A DNA stretch of 64,000 bases from Desulfobacterales bacterium. Its GTDB lineage: Bacteria; Desulfobacterota; Desulfobacteria; Desulfobacterales; SURF-7. The DNA is taken from contig JANQFQ010000086.1 of the NCBI GenBank assembly GCA_028277765.1, forward strand, positions 1 through 64,000, in the 5' to 3' direction. Each line of letters opens with the position of its first letter. Position 1 is the first letter of the stretch. The notes beneath the pieces are model-generated. The model saw only the letters and a program-made list of their open reading frames with translations. It had not been told where the DNA came from and did not search any database. Position numbers and translations under genes: made by a program. Below, one piece after another: positions 33,510-44,622 of the stretch.

Positions 33510-34325
33510 TTACCCTAAAAAAATAGCACAGGTCCACCCTTTTTCCGATTCAAACCAAAGTAATTCAAAACGCTCTTTTGTATAAAAATCAATAACATTG
33601 TCAGATTCTTCCTCTTTTATTCCTGACAAGACCAAAGCGCCCCTATCAGAAATTATCTTTTTTATATGTGAGTATAGGTTTTTTAAAGACGGTACCCTAA
33701 GGTTTGCACATAACAGGTCAATTTTTTTAGAAAAATCTTTTAGTTCTCTGTTTTCAATAGAAACGTTCTGATCTAAACGGTTTAATTTTATATTCTCTAT
33801 GGCTTCAGACCTGGCACACGCATCAATGTCTGTTCCAACCATACGGCTTATACCCATAAGCACAGAGGCGATGGCCAGGACTCCTGAACCTGTTCCGATA
33901 TCAAGCCCAAGAGTTTGTTTGTTCCTTATAAGACGGCCTGTTTCGATCAAAAGGTGTTCAAGCCCCCTGAGACAGAGACGAGTAGTCGGATGCTGTCCTG
34001 TACCGAATGAAGCGCCGGGCTGGATATTAATAATAATGTCTTTTGGAAGCTTGTTGTAGTTAATTTCAGGAGGCTTGAGAACAATATGCTTAGAAACACG
34101 TACAGGCCGATTAAAAGATGGTTCAAGAAAAGTACATCCAAATAGATATGAATAAGTGAGTTCGCCTGAGGTGACAAGTTCTTTTATAGCAGTTTTAATC
34201 TCTTTTCTACTGCATCCAAGAGAATGCGTCAGTTGTTTTTCAACTTCCTGGGGGGTAAGCCGTTGATATGATTCCAAGACAAATGACGAAGTTTTCTTTT
34301 TTATTTCATTAATGTCCCTTTCCAT
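33510..34325 (-). CDS. prmA: ribosomal protein L11 methyltransferase
   Basis: PGASFGTGQHPTTRLCL, LDIGTGSGVLAIAS, LSGIKEEE. Confidence 0.92.
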   Translation of the reverse strand: MERDINEIKKKTSSFVLESYQRLTPQEVEKQLTHSLGCSRKEIKTAIKELVTSGELTYSYLFGCTFLEPSFNRPVRVSKHIVLKPPEINYNKLPKDIIINIQPGASFGTGQHPTTRLCLRGLEHLLIETGRLIRNKQTLGLDIGTGSGVLAIASVLMGISRMVGTDIDACARSEAIENIKLNRLDQNVSIENRELKDFSKKIDLLCANLRVPSLKNLYSHIKKIISDRGALVLSGIKEEESDNVIDFYTKERFELLWFESEKGWTCAIFLG

Positions 34326-34361
34326 AAACTGTTATGCTGCCATAAATAATGGCCATAAAGG

Positions 34362-34709
34362 CTATTCGAGCCCTTCCTTTTTTAAAAGCTTATGGTACCA
34401 GCATGCGAAATCGTACATGCCAAGATACGCATCATCATTGTTGACAATACCGAGAGCCATATCCAACGCGCCCCGTCCATAAGCGTTTGAATAGTCTTCA
34501 TGGTCAACAGAAAGAAGAAATTCTCTGATGAGCTGCTGGCTGGTCCGCTTTGTTTTGTCCTTTCTGATATCGATCGGGTCCTTGGGCTCTTGAAACGGGT
34601 CCCATTTATCATAACCTTTTTTTAAAATCTGCTTCTGGCCCCTTTGACCCATGCTATCAAATATTGCCTTTTTTTTCTTTTCTATCTCTTCGGGTGTAAA
34701 TTTTGCCAT
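34362..34709 (-). CDS. conserved hypothetical protein
   Basis: Start chosen at MAKFTPEEIEKKKKAIFDSMG. Confidence 0.6.
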   Translation of the reverse strand: MAKFTPEEIEKKKKAIFDSMGQRGQKQILKKGYDKWDPFQEPKDPIDIRKDKTKRTSQQLIREFLLSVDHEDYSNAYGRGALDMALGIVNNDDAYLGMYDFACWYHKLLKKEGLE

Positions 34710-34713
34710 GTTA

Positions 34714-35394
34714 TTACCTGTCATCATTGTTAATTGGCTGTTTTTTTTCTGCAACACCAAGAAATTCTTCATTAAATTCCGTGATAAGGGACATGGATAA
34801 AGGCATAAGAAAGTCACCCATTTTTAAATGTTTTGACTGTATCTGTGTAGTAAGTTCAGTGGATATCTGGTACAACTGGTTATATATTACATCCATGTTT
34901 ACTGTTGGATATTTTTCTCCTTCAACAAAACCGGACTCTCCGCACGTATGGCCCATTCCTGCCGCAGATGTTGGTATCCCGTAAAGCCTACAGGTGATCG
35001 GCCGGAAACCATAAAGATCGCAAAGCATTTTATCGTTAAGAAGGGGACACCGGACACGCGCTATAGCCATTTTACCCAGGATCTCCTCCTCGCTTTTACC
35101 GTTTTTGAATTCCTTGTGTGCGTCTTTTTTTATTTTAAACGTTCTCCTGTCAGCCTGGTCGGCTTTTTCCAGTATATCAACACGTTCTTTGCCTGAAAAT
35201 TCTTCGTTGAACTTATGGTTAATGTAAAGAGCTTCGATCAGTGAGAGATCAAACAAGGCAAAACAGCAGTCAGCACACTTTGTTTTACAGTGTACTTGTT
35301 CTGGAAAATCATTCTCCATTTTCTTAAAAACATCATCAACCATCTGTACGATCGCTTCATATCTTTCAAAAAAAGGTTTAAAGTCTAAATTCAT
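34714..35394 (-). CDS. YkgJ-like cysteine cluster protein
   Basis: CKTKCADCCFALF ... CPLLNDKMLCDLYGFRPITCRLYG; start at MNLDFKPFF. Confidence 0.8.
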   Translation of the reverse strand: MNLDFKPFFERYEAIVQMVDDVFKKMENDFPEQVHCKTKCADCCFALFDLSLIEALYINHKFNEEFSGKERVDILEKADQADRRTFKIKKDAHKEFKNGKSEEEILGKMAIARVRCPLLNDKMLCDLYGFRPITCRLYGIPTSAAGMGHTCGESGFVEGEKYPTVNMDVIYNQLYQISTELTTQIQSKHLKMGDFLMPLSMSLITEFNEEFLGVAEKKQPINNDDR

Positions 35395-35473
35395 ATCTGT
35401 TGCTCCTGGCGCCAAATTGAACTGGCATGCCTGTTAAAAATAATATGTATTTCTATATGTTTCACGTGAAACA

Positions 35474-36874
35474 TTACTTGCCGATGCAAAACCGGCTAAA
35501 GATGCTATCAAGAATGTCTATCCTGGAAGGATCTCCAATTGCTTTCCCGAGCGCAGTGATAGCCTCTTTAATATCAATAGCCGTTAGTTCTGGCGTTGTT
35601 ACTTCTCTTAGTCCTTCTATGGCTGAAGAGAGGCTTGTTAAACTCTCCTCTAGTGCCATTTTGTGTCTTAGCCCTGGGACCGCTTCTTTAATCGTTTCCT
35701 GCGCTTTTCCAACAATGACATCACCTATCAGGGTCTTGAGGTGGTTAATGCCTGTCTTGTAAAGCGCCGAAATTTCGGCGCTTTTTAGTCGTTCCCATTC
35801 TTTTGGAAAACAGGGTCTGAAATCTCCGGCAAGATCCAATTTGTTTATAATCAGGATCCTTTGTTTTTCATCTAGCTGTTTATATAAATCCTTATCCTCT
35901 TTTTCAATATCTTTACTCCCGTCAATAATAAAAAGAACCAGGTCGGATAAGCCTGCGTCTTTTCTGGCTTTATCAATTCCGATTTTTTCAACAGGATCAT
36001 CTGTTTCATGGATGCCGGCTGTGTCTGTAATGCTGACACAAATACCATTTAAAATAAACGTTTCTTCTACAAGATCCCGGGTTGTTCCTGGAATTGGGGT
36101 AACGATAGAACGATCACTGTCTACAAGTACATTCATCAGTGTCGATTTTCCGACATTTGGTTTGCCTGCTATAACGATTTTAACACCATCTCTTAGATAC
36201 CGGGAGGTCTCGTATTGTCTGACCATCTCTTCCAGTGGACCAAGTATCATGTCTTCAAGTTCAGCGGTTGTTTTGTCTGTATTAATAATATCATCAGTCT
36301 CGTCTGGAAAATCAATAGCTGCCTCGAGTTCGGTTAAGATGTCTATAAGGTGCTTTTGGATTTTTTTTATTTTTTTACTAAGGCCGCCAGTTATCTGTGC
36401 GGCAGCCATATTTAATGCGCTTTCTGTTTTTGCGTTTATGATATCAATAACAGCTTCCGCCTGGGTCAGGTCAATTCTTCCGTTTAAAAACGCCCGTTTT
36501 GTAAATTCCCCCGGGGAAGCCAAAACAGCACCATGTTGTAACACTAGATCAAGTATAGCGTTTAGGACAAAAGCTCCAGCATGGGCGTTAATTTCAACAA
36601 CATCTTCTTTAGTGTAAGAAAATGGTGCGTTCATGATTGTAAGAAGAACTTCATCGATAACCTGGTTATGTGAGCTGTTTACAATATAGCCATGATAAAG
36701 ACGGTGAGATTTGAACAGGGTTACATCTGTTTTGCCGGAAGAGTCTTTCTGGTTTTTTTTTGGGCGGAAAATAGTAGAGGCTATTTTTATAGCTTCTGGT
36801 CCTGATAGCTTAATAATTCCGATGCCACCGCTTCCTGCGGGGGTTGCTATGGCGGCAATTGTGGGGCTTTCCAT
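35474..36874 (-). CDS. mnmE: tRNA modification GTPase MnmE
   Basis: IAAIATPAGSGGIGIIKLSG, GKPNVGKSTLMNVL, C-terminal FCIGK. Confidence 0.98.
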   Translation of the reverse strand: MESPTIAAIATPAGSGGIGIIKLSGPEAIKIASTIFRPKKNQKDSSGKTDVTLFKSHRLYHGYIVNSSHNQVIDEVLLTIMNAPFSYTKEDVVEINAHAGAFVLNAILDLVLQHGAVLASPGEFTKRAFLNGRIDLTQAEAVIDIINAKTESALNMAAAQITGGLSKKIKKIQKHLIDILTELEAAIDFPDETDDIINTDKTTAELEDMILGPLEEMVRQYETSRYLRDGVKIVIAGKPNVGKSTLMNVLVDSDRSIVTPIPGTTRDLVEETFILNGICVSITDTAGIHETDDPVEKIGIDKARKDAGLSDLVLFIIDGSKDIEKEDKDLYKQLDEKQRILIINKLDLAGDFRPCFPKEWERLKSAEISALYKTGINHLKTLIGDVIVGKAQETIKEAVPGLRHKMALEESLTSLSSAIEGLREVTTPELTAIDIKEAITALGKAIGDPSRIDILDSIFSRFCIGK

Positions 36875-36899
36875 TTTAAAGAACCTTAAAGGAAAAGAG

Positions 36900-37718
36900 T
36901 TATTTTTTCTTTTGATAACCTTTTTTTCTGCGGTTGTTCTTTTTTGGAAAAACTACGAGTTTTCTATAATAACCTTCGCCTATACTCTGGGTTCTTACTT
37001 TCCTGTCACCCCTTAAGGTCATATGGACGATACGTCTGTCGTGAGAATTCATCTGACCGATGGTGGATGGTTTACCTGTTCGCTTTGTCTTTTCAGCCAT
37101 CTTTTTTGCAAGGGTTTTCAGGTTATTTTTCCTCTCCTCCAGGTAACCTTCTACATCCACAGACAGCCGGATGCGATGATGGCTCTGCTTGTTAACCATT
37201 TTTTCTGTAAGATATTGAATTGCTTCAAGATTTTGTCCTTTTTTTCCTATTAGAATAGATGCGTTGCCGCCTTCTACATCATACTCCAGCCGACCGCTTT
37301 TCTGTTTTACAATAACCGTTGCCCCGTTTGTAATAAAATCGGCAAATTTCTGTACAGCTTCCTTTCCTAGTGCTACAACAGATTCTGGGATGTCTTCTTT
37401 AGCTTTTGGCTCCTTTTTTTTCCAGCGGTTCTTTTTTTTATTTTTTGTAACACGATCATCTGCTTTACCCGTGCTGCTGTTAAACGCTTCATCAACCAGG
37501 GAAAGAACTCCTTCACGGCTAAAATCATCTGTTTCAGGGCTGTCTGGCGCTTTTACCCTGATTCTTGCGTTCTTTGCACCCACAAGGCCGAAAATTCCGC
37601 TGGAACCCTCTGTAATCACTTCATATTCAAGTTTGTCTTGGCTGGTTTTAAGCTCCAGACAGGCTGTTTCCACAGCCTTATCAATACTTTTGCCTTCAAA
37701 TTCAATATTAGGCGACAT
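36900..37718 (-). CDS. Jag / SpoIIIJ-associated RNA-binding protein (KH-R3H)
   Basis: Jag-N, GKKGQNLEAIQYLTE (KH), R3H MNSHDRRIVHMTL. Confidence 0.94.
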   Translation of the reverse strand: MSPNIEFEGKSIDKAVETACLELKTSQDKLEYEVITEGSSGIFGLVGAKNARIRVKAPDSPETDDFSREGVLSLVDEAFNSSTGKADDRVTKNKKKNRWKKKEPKAKEDIPESVVALGKEAVQKFADFITNGATVIVKQKSGRLEYDVEGGNASILIGKKGQNLEAIQYLTEKMVNKQSHHRIRLSVDVEGYLEERKNNLKTLAKKMAEKTKRTGKPSTIGQMNSHDRRIVHMTLRGDRKVRTQSIGEGYYRKLVVFPKKNNRRKKGYQKKK

Positions 37719-37732
37719 TCATACCTCCAAAA

Positions 37733-39382
37733 TCAAGCGAATTTCTTTGAAATATAATATTGTTGTGCAATTGAGAGGATGTTATTTATGAGCCAGTACA
37801 GAACCAGTCCGGAAGCGAAATTGATAAAAATAACAGTAAATATTACGGGCATAAACATCATCATCTTTGCTTGCATTGGATCTCCTGGTGGGGGAGACAT
37901 TTTCTGCTGAAGTATCATGGTTCCACCCATGATCAGAGTAAGAACAGGTAGACCGTAGGGCGGATGAAAACCTAAATGACCCAGAAAACTTAATGTTTCG
38001 AAACTGCCAAGCCTGTCAGGCGCGGACAAATCCATTATCCATCCGAAAAAAGGTGCGTGTCTGAGTTCAATGGCGCCAAGCAGCATGCCATAAAAAGCAA
38101 TAAATACTGGAAATTGCGCTAACATGGGAAGGCAGCCCCCCACTGGATTTATTTTATATGTTTTATACAACCCCATCATCTCTTCGTTCATCTTCTTTTT
38201 GTCATCTTTATATTTTTCTTTTATTTCCGCCATTAGGGGTTGAAGCTTTTTCATGTCGTTCATTGATTTATAGCTTTTAGTGCCAAGAGGCCACAAAACG
38301 ATCTTAATTAAAATCGTTAAAATAATAATTGCGATACCATAGTTAGGTATATATTGATAGATGAGGTTCATCAGCCACAATGCTGGTCTTGCCAGTATAT
38401 CTGGTCCATAAATATCTATTGCCATATCCAGGTTACAATTAAAGCTTTCAAGTACTTTTATGCTTTTCGGTCCAAAATAAAGATCAAACAAATATGATTC
38501 CTGTTGTTCAGGGCTGATTTGCGTTTTTGGCAGCAGATATTGAACGTTTAAAATGTTATCTTCTGTAACAAAAACATCCATTGTTGTTTTGGTTTCTTTT
38601 TGTGGTATAATGCTTGTTATAAAATAACGGTCCTGTATCGCAACCCACCTGATGTTTCCGGTAAAGGACTGTTTTTCCTTCTTTATTTTAATTTTTTCCA
38701 GTTTTTGATTTAGTAATGAACAGGGCCCTTCAAACCCGATCCTTGTCTTTTTTTCTATAACAGGCTGCGCTAGAGAAAGGGTAAAACCTTCTTCAATTAT
38801 TCTGTGTGTTTGATTCTTAATTGTTACTGATAGAGAGATTAAGTAGGTATCTGGAACAAAGGTATATTTTTTTTCAATAATAATACCCTCTGGGGAGTGC
38901 CATAAAAAGCTAATATCCCTTTTTTCTTTTTCCATAACAAAATTGACTTCTTTTGATCCCGTATCAAATAAAACATTTTCTAGCCCGTTAATGCCGTTAA
39001 GCTGTATGGTTCCTTCAATATCTTCTTGAGAAATCATCTTTTTCAGATCAGAATTTTCTTCATTACTCTCTTTATAGCCTTTTAAAATAAAGGTTTTAAA
39101 TACAGCCCCCTTTTCAGAAATAGTTGCTGAATAAAGGGGTGTTTCTATTGATATTGTCCTTGGCTCGCGTTCTGGCAGAATTTTTTCTTCAACAGCTGGT
39201 TCTGGTTTTTCTTTAAAAACAAAGCTGTTCTGGCTGTCTTCTTTTTGAGACACGGGCGCTTGTTTTTTATTTTCAGCTGTTTTCTGTTCCAGTGGCTGCT
39301 CTTTTGGAGCAAAATAAAGAGTCCAAAGAAAAAATACTAGGATTGAAAGCGCTGTGGCTAAAAATAAACGAGCTTGTTCCAC
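37733..39382 (-). CDS. yidC: membrane protein insertase YidC
   Basis: N-terminal TM, periplasmic domain, PLGTKSYKSMNDMKKLQP, GGCLPMLAQFPVFIAFY. Confidence 0.97.
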   Translation of the reverse strand: MEQARLFLATALSILVFFLWTLYFAPKEQPLEQKTAENKKQAPVSQKEDSQNSFVFKEKPEPAVEEKILPEREPRTISIETPLYSATISEKGAVFKTFILKGYKESNEENSDLKKMISQEDIEGTIQLNGINGLENVLFDTGSKEVNFVMEKEKRDISFLWHSPEGIIIEKKYTFVPDTYLISLSVTIKNQTHRIIEEGFTLSLAQPVIEKKTRIGFEGPCSLLNQKLEKIKIKKEKQSFTGNIRWVAIQDRYFITSIIPQKETKTTMDVFVTEDNILNVQYLLPKTQISPEQQESYLFDLYFGPKSIKVLESFNCNLDMAIDIYGPDILARPALWLMNLIYQYIPNYGIAIIILTILIKIVLWPLGTKSYKSMNDMKKLQPLMAEIKEKYKDDKKKMNEEMMGLYKTYKINPVGGCLPMLAQFPVFIAFYGMLLGAIELRHAPFFGWIMDLSAPDRLGSFETLSFLGHLGFHPPYGLPVLTLIMGGTMILQQKMSPPPGDPMQAKMMMFMPVIFTVIFINFASGLVLYWLINNILSIAQQYYISKKFA

Positions 39383-39487
39383 GATGACTCCTAACTGTTT
39401 GTTAAAATACGCAATTATACATTGTCAAGTCGGGTGGTTGCTGCGGCTGGGCGAACCGCATTTTATGAAATGCTTTTTATTCCAGCA

Positions 39488-39715
39488 CTATGGTATTGGA
39501 TCAAAACCGCCTGGATGAAATGGGTGGCATTTAATAATCCGTTTAAAAGAAAGATATACTCCCTTTATAGCGCCATGGGCCGAGATGGCCTGATAAGCAT
39601 ATTCAGAGCAGGTTGGGTAAAAACGGCAAGCGGGCCTTAAAAGCGGAGAAATTAACTGTTTATAACTTTTTATAATAAAAAGTAATATTTTCCTAATTAT
39701 CAAACTTTCCCTCAA
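39488..39715 (-). CDS. yidD: membrane protein insertion efficiency factor YidD
   Basis: [40 protein letters not shown]. Confidence 0.96.
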   Translation of the reverse strand: MRESLIIRKILLFIIKSYKQLISPLLRPACRFYPTCSEYAYQAISAHGAIKGVYLSFKRIIKCHPFHPGGFDPIP

Positions 39716-40049
39716 TTTTTTTAAAAATACCCTGTAAGGAAGAAAACATCTGATCTGTTCCTGCTGCTTCGGCTGCTTTTTTTGCTATGATATTTATATC
39801 CCAACAGCCTTTAATCTTTTGTTTCTCAAGTCTAAAACATTCGCGGATAATTCTTTTGATTCTGTTGCGAACAGCAGCGTTACCGACTTTTTTTGTAACC
39901 GTAATACCAAGGCGTGTTCTTTCAAGACGACCAGTAGAATAGACTGCTGTAAAATAGGTGTCCTGAAGTCTTTTTCCCTTTTTTGAAATTCTTACAAAAT
40001 CTAAATGCTTTAAGATTCTGTCTGCCTTGGTAAAAGAAAAAACGCGCAA
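39693..40049 (-). CDS. rnpA: ribonuclease P protein component
   Basis: [30 protein letters not shown]. Confidence 0.95.
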   Translation of the reverse strand: MRVFSFTKADRILKHLDFVRISKKGKRLQDTYFTAVYSTGRLERTRLGITVTKKVGNAAVRNRIKRIIRECFRLEKQKIKGCWDINIIAKKAAEAAGTDQMFSSLQGIFKKIEGKFDN

Positions 40050-40133
40050 AAACCATCCTGCTCTTTAATAAAGTTTTTTAATCAGTCTGATGATTAAGCC
40101 CTTCTAAACGCACCCTTGCTGTTTTCAGCTGTT

Positions 40134-40268
40134 TCAAGCTGACAGACGGCTTCTCCCTTTAGCCCTTCGCCGGTTAATTATTCTTCTTCCCTGCTTTGTG
40201 GACATTCTTTTTCTAAATCCGTGTTTTCTTGCGCGTTTTAGCCTGCTTGGCTGAAATGTCCTTTTCAT
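40134..40268 (-). CDS. rpmH: 50S ribosomal protein L34 (44 aa)
   Basis: Not in ORF track; [44 protein letters not shown], upstream of rnpA. Confidence 0.97.
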   Translation of the reverse strand: MKRTFQPSRLKRARKHGFRKRMSTKQGRRIINRRRAKGRSRLSA

Positions 40269-40412
40269 TTTTAACTACCCCTTTTTATATAATCAAGTTC
40301 TATAAAATCTTGTTATGGTCAAATATGTTTCGTATAATTACGAAAAACCGTAATAGTAAAACACAGCTCTCTTTTTCTGTCAAGAATCAATATGTTTATA
40401 CACAAAAAAAGA

Positions 40413-41966
40413 TTATTCCTTAATAGTTTCAAGGATATCAAACTCTTCTACGTGAAACTTTTCAGTTGGATAGATAAATATATGTTTTCCCAACTGGTTT
40501 TCAAGTGAAGTAATCACATTGCTTTCTTCTCCTAAAAGAAGTTCTGCTATTTCTGGGTTGACTCTTAGAGTAAGCTTTGTGCCGGACATGTCATTGGCTT
40601 CACGAAGGATTTCTCTATAAACATTATAACAAATCGTCTGTTTTGAAACCAAGTAGCCATCACCTTCACAATATAAGCAGGGCTCACAAAGAATCTTTGT
40701 TAATGATTTTCTAATCCGCTTTCTTGTCATCTCAACAAGTCCCATTTCAGAAATCGGAAGCACATTTGTCTTGCTTTTGTCCTTTTTCAAGGCCTCTTTA
40801 AGGGCATTATAGACTTTTTCCTTGCTTGACTTTTTCGTCATGTCAATAAAATCTATTATTATAATACCCCCAATATTCCTTAGCCGCACCTGGTAAGCGA
40901 TTTCTTTTATTGCTTCAAGGTTTGTTTTTAATACGGTCTCTTCAAAGTTGTGTTTACCCACATAACGCCCGGTGTTTACATCTATGGCCACAAGGGCCTC
41001 TGTCTGCTCTATAACTATATAACCCCCAGATTTAAGCCATACTTTTTTTTGTAGCGCTCTTGAAATATCCCCTTCAAGATTATAGAAGTCAAAAAGCGGC
41101 TCTTTACCTTGATACAGTTCAACCGATTCCTTAAGGCTGGGCATAAACTCTTCAATAAAGGAAAGAACAACCTTGTATGCTGAAGCCGAATCAACAATAA
41201 CCTTGTCAGCTTCATGGGTTAAAAGATCCCTGACAGCTCGAAGTGTAATTGAAAGCTCCCGGTGCAGAAGGGCGGGAGCAATGGCAGATTCGCTCTTTTT
41301 CTGTATACTTTTCCACAGGTTAATCAAAAATGACATTTCACGTTCAAGTTTTTCCTTCTGTACACCTTCAGCGGCAGTTCTGACAATATAGCCATAAGGT
41401 TTATCCCTTAAGGTAGCGACTAGTTCTTTTAATCGGTTCCGTTCTTCCTCTTCTTCAATTCGCCTGGAGATTCCAATATGGTCCACTGTCGGCATAAGAA
41501 CCAGAAATCGTCCAGGAAGAGAGATATGACTTGTTACTCGGGCACCCTTTGTGCCAATTGGCGATTTTGCCACCTGTACAAGGATCTCCTGGTTTTCTGT
41601 AAGAATATCTTCTATCTTACAATCGCCTATTGAAATGGGTTTTGTCTCTTCCTGTAAGGGGGCTTCTTTCTCCTCACCGTTTAAGCTGTTTTCATCTTCA
41701 GCGTTTTTGAGAAAAAGCTCTTCAATTTCATTAGATTTTTCTCTGATGACATCTCCGACAAAAATAAACGCTGCCCGCTCAAGACCAGCGTCTATAAAAG
41801 CAGCTTGCATGCCGGGAAGAACCCTTTGAACCCGCCCTTTATATATATTTCCAGCAATATTAAAATCATAGCTCCGTTCTACAAAAAGTTCGGCCAGGTT
41901 TCCGTCTTCTATCAGGGCAACCCGAGTCTCCTGCTCGGTTGCGTTAATAACTAATTCGTTATACAT
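40413..41966 (-). CDS. rng: ribonuclease E/G family
   Basis: GNIYKGRVQRVLPGMQAAFIDAGLERAAFI, VDVNTG-type core (VAIDVNTGRYVG), CEPCLYCEGDGYL. Confidence 0.95.
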   Translation of the reverse strand: MYNELVINATEQETRVALIEDGNLAELFVERSYDFNIAGNIYKGRVQRVLPGMQAAFIDAGLERAAFIFVGDVIREKSNEIEELFLKNAEDENSLNGEEKEAPLQEETKPISIGDCKIEDILTENQEILVQVAKSPIGTKGARVTSHISLPGRFLVLMPTVDHIGISRRIEEEEERNRLKELVATLRDKPYGYIVRTAAEGVQKEKLEREMSFLINLWKSIQKKSESAIAPALLHRELSITLRAVRDLLTHEADKVIVDSASAYKVVLSFIEEFMPSLKESVELYQGKEPLFDFYNLEGDISRALQKKVWLKSGGYIVIEQTEALVAIDVNTGRYVGKHNFEETVLKTNLEAIKEIAYQVRLRNIGGIIIIDFIDMTKKSSKEKVYNALKEALKKDKSKTNVLPISEMGLVEMTRKRIRKSLTKILCEPCLYCEGDGYLVSKQTICYNVYREILREANDMSGTKLTLRVNPEIAELLLGEESNVITSLENQLGKHIFIYPTEKFHVEEFDILETIKE

Positions 41967-42048
41967 AGTTCTATTCCGTTCTATTCTGTTACTTTTTCAA
42001 TATGTTGTCAGATATGTTATACTAACATGTTTTTTTTTCAACATTTTT

Positions 42049-44577
42049 TTACATAATGCCGTTATATTTATCCGTTGGCAGCTTTAAGATGCCTATCATT
42101 TTCAGCCGTTCTTTCTGGAACGAAAAAATTTCCTTGACCACAACAAGAGGCTGTACGGATTTTCCCTGCTCCTGTCTAAGTATCATTTTAAGCCTGTTTT
42201 GGGATAGTTTTTCTATTTCTAAAACGGCTTTTTTCAGGTTTACTATTTTTTTTCGGCCCTTTTTATTCACAAGGGTTATACTAACATCTTTGCTTTCCAA
42301 AAAATTGTTTAGCTTTTCATCACTAAAGCTGTTTTCACCTACTGTTAAAAGAAAAGCCTCTGTTTCAACCTCTTTTGCCGGTTTTTTCTTTCCAGCAGGA
42401 CGACATGTTAAAACAGAAAGCCCCTCAGGTAGCTGCTGGTTGAGTTTGCTGATTATTCCATCTGTGTCTGTTTCACCAAGAACTGTTAAATAAAAAGATT
42501 CTTCAAGGCTTTCCATGCCCACCGGCAGAGGCCTTTGAAATGATATTTTCGGTTTTGGATGAAATCCCATGGAATGTTTCATTTTTATGCCTATACGTCG
42601 AAAAGCCCTTAAAAAAATACTGACAAGCTCCAGGTGCCCAAAATATTTTGCCGAACCTGTTTTGGAAAAAACAAATATATACTTTTTCGAAGCTATCTCT
42701 TTATTCTCTTCAGGCTTTTCCAGTACATTATGGCGTGTTGAGTTGATATCATAAATCCGCGGTGCAATGGTTTTAAAATCACAGACGCCACAGTTTCCGC
42801 AATCATTAACTCGACATCCTGGAGCAGCTTCTGCACTGCGGCTTCGTTCAAGTTCCTGTATTAAATGTTTTTTTAGAACGCCTGTTTCAATATGGTCCCA
42901 TGGTAAAACCTCGGTATTCGCTCTTTCCCGTGTGGTAAAAAATTCCGCGTCAACGCCTGTTTCGTTTAAAGCCTCTTCCCACAGGTCGAACTTAAACATG
43001 TCTGACCATCCATCAAACCGGCATCCTTTTGTGTACGCAGAAACAAGCAAATTGCATAGCCGTCTGTCGCCGCGAGCCCAGATACCTTCAAGGAAGCTGG
43101 CTTTTGGATTCTGCCATTTAAAATTAATCCCAGGCCCCTTAAGTCGGTCTTTTAAAAAAAGAATTTTATCTGTTGATTCCGCCAGAGACACCTGGGGCTC
43201 CCATTGAAACGGCGTGTGGGGTTTTGGAATAAAGGTTGAAACACTAACATTAATATTTTTTTTTCTCTTTCCCTTTTTTTCTGTTTTAGACAGATCCTTT
43301 ACCAAGGCAATGATTGCTTCTATGTCATCCTGTTTCTCTGAAGGAAGGCCAATCATAAAATAGAGTTTTATTACTGTCCATCCCAAATTAAACGCGTTTA
43401 AAACCGTGCTGAATATTTCATCGTCTGTAATATTTTTGTTGATAACATTACGAAGTCTCTGGCTGGCTGCTTCAGGCGCGATGGTAAAACCTGTTTTGCG
43501 AACCCGTTTTACAAGGCCCATCAATTTTTTTGTAAGAGTATCCGCTCTGAGTGACGGGAGGGATATGGCCACATGCTGTGATTCATATTTTTCCATAAGT
43601 ACTTCCATAAGGGAAGGCAGGCATCCGTAGTCTCCTGTGCTGAGGGACAGAAGAGAAAGATCCTCGTAGCCTGTGGCAAGCAGGCTTTTTTTCGCCAGAG
43701 CAAGAATATCTTCCATTCTTCGTTCACGAACCGGTCTGTAAATAATACCAGCCTGACAGAACCGACATCCCCTTGAACATCCCCGTGCAAGTTCAAGACG
43801 TAGACGGTCATGAACCGGTCTTCCAAAAGGTATCACAGGCGTTTCAGGAAAATGATTTAGTTCAAGGTTTGACACAACGGCCCGTTCTATTTTTTCATAT
43901 CCTGGTAACAAGGGAATAAGATTCTGGAAACCGGAAACATCATACGATGGTTTAAAAAAGCAGGGAACATATACTCCTTTAATGCCGGACAGGTCCTTTA
44001 AAAGCTGCTGCCGGTCATTGTTGTTTGATTCTTTCCATTCAAGCCAGCGGTTGCATATTTCTGTTATAACGGTCTCCCCGTCACCAATAACCATTGCATC
44101 AAAGATATCCGCCAAAGGTTCAGGGTTGCAGGCACACGGTCCACCTGCGATTATCAGAGGGTGAGACCCGTCCCTTTGTGACGCTAGGAAAGGGATGCCT
44201 GCCAGGTCAAGAATCGTCAGGATGTTTGTAAAGTTGAGTTCATATAAAAGGCTGAACCCGATAATATCAAATCGGCTTAAAGGCCTGTTTGTTTCCAGAG
44301 TGGAGAGTTGGATAGCGTATTTTCTCAGGTGCGCCTCCATGTCTTGCCCGGGAGCAAAGACTCTTTCCGCGGCAATTTCCTGATAACTGTTAAGGATATG
44401 GTAGAGTATCTGAAGGCCGAAATGGGAGGTGCCGATATCGTAAAGATCTGGAAAGGCCAGGGCGATGCTCAACTTTACATGGCTATAGTCTTTTTTTATG
44501 CTGTTTATTTCCGTGCCCAGATAACGGCTGGGTTTTTCAACAAACGGCAGGAGGTCTTGAATCGTTTTTATTCTCAT
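42049..44577 (-). CDS. TIGR03960-type radical SAM protein fused to DUF2344-type domain
   Basis: CSRGCRFCQAG cluster; C-terminal KTGSAKYFGHLELVSIFLRAFRR...FHPKPKISF; next to rng. Confidence 0.92.
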   Translation of the reverse strand: MRIKTIQDLLPFVEKPSRYLGTEINSIKKDYSHVKLSIALAFPDLYDIGTSHFGLQILYHILNSYQEIAAERVFAPGQDMEAHLRKYAIQLSTLETNRPLSRFDIIGFSLLYELNFTNILTILDLAGIPFLASQRDGSHPLIIAGGPCACNPEPLADIFDAMVIGDGETVITEICNRWLEWKESNNNDRQQLLKDLSGIKGVYVPCFFKPSYDVSGFQNLIPLLPGYEKIERAVVSNLELNHFPETPVIPFGRPVHDRLRLELARGCSRGCRFCQAGIIYRPVRERRMEDILALAKKSLLATGYEDLSLLSLSTGDYGCLPSLMEVLMEKYESQHVAISLPSLRADTLTKKLMGLVKRVRKTGFTIAPEAASQRLRNVINKNITDDEIFSTVLNAFNLGWTVIKLYFMIGLPSEKQDDIEAIIALVKDLSKTEKKGKRKKNINVSVSTFIPKPHTPFQWEPQVSLAESTDKILFLKDRLKGPGINFKWQNPKASFLEGIWARGDRRLCNLLVSAYTKGCRFDGWSDMFKFDLWEEALNETGVDAEFFTTRERANTEVLPWDHIETGVLKKHLIQELERSRSAEAAPGCRVNDCGNCGVCDFKTIAPRIYDINSTRHNVLEKPEENKEIASKKYIFVFSKTGSAKYFGHLELVSIFLRAFRRIGIKMKHSMGFHPKPKISFQRPLPVGMESLEESFYLTVLGETDTDGIISKLNQQLPEGLSVLTCRPAGKKKPAKEVETEAFLLTVGENSFSDEKLNNFLESKDVSITLVNKKGRKKIVNLKKAVLEIEKLSQNRLKMILRQEQGKSVQPLVVVKEIFSFQKERLKMIGILKLPTDKYNGIM

Positions 44578-44622
44578 GCTATAAAGAAATCTTTTTAAAT
44601 AAAATCAAACCAAATTAATAAA

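Noticed and set aside
35841-36617. 258-aa plus-strand ORF antisense to mnmE
   Set aside because: Ser/Ile-rich shadow ORF opposite a clear conserved gene; same applies to other antisense ORFs such as 42056-42493 and 3100-3570.
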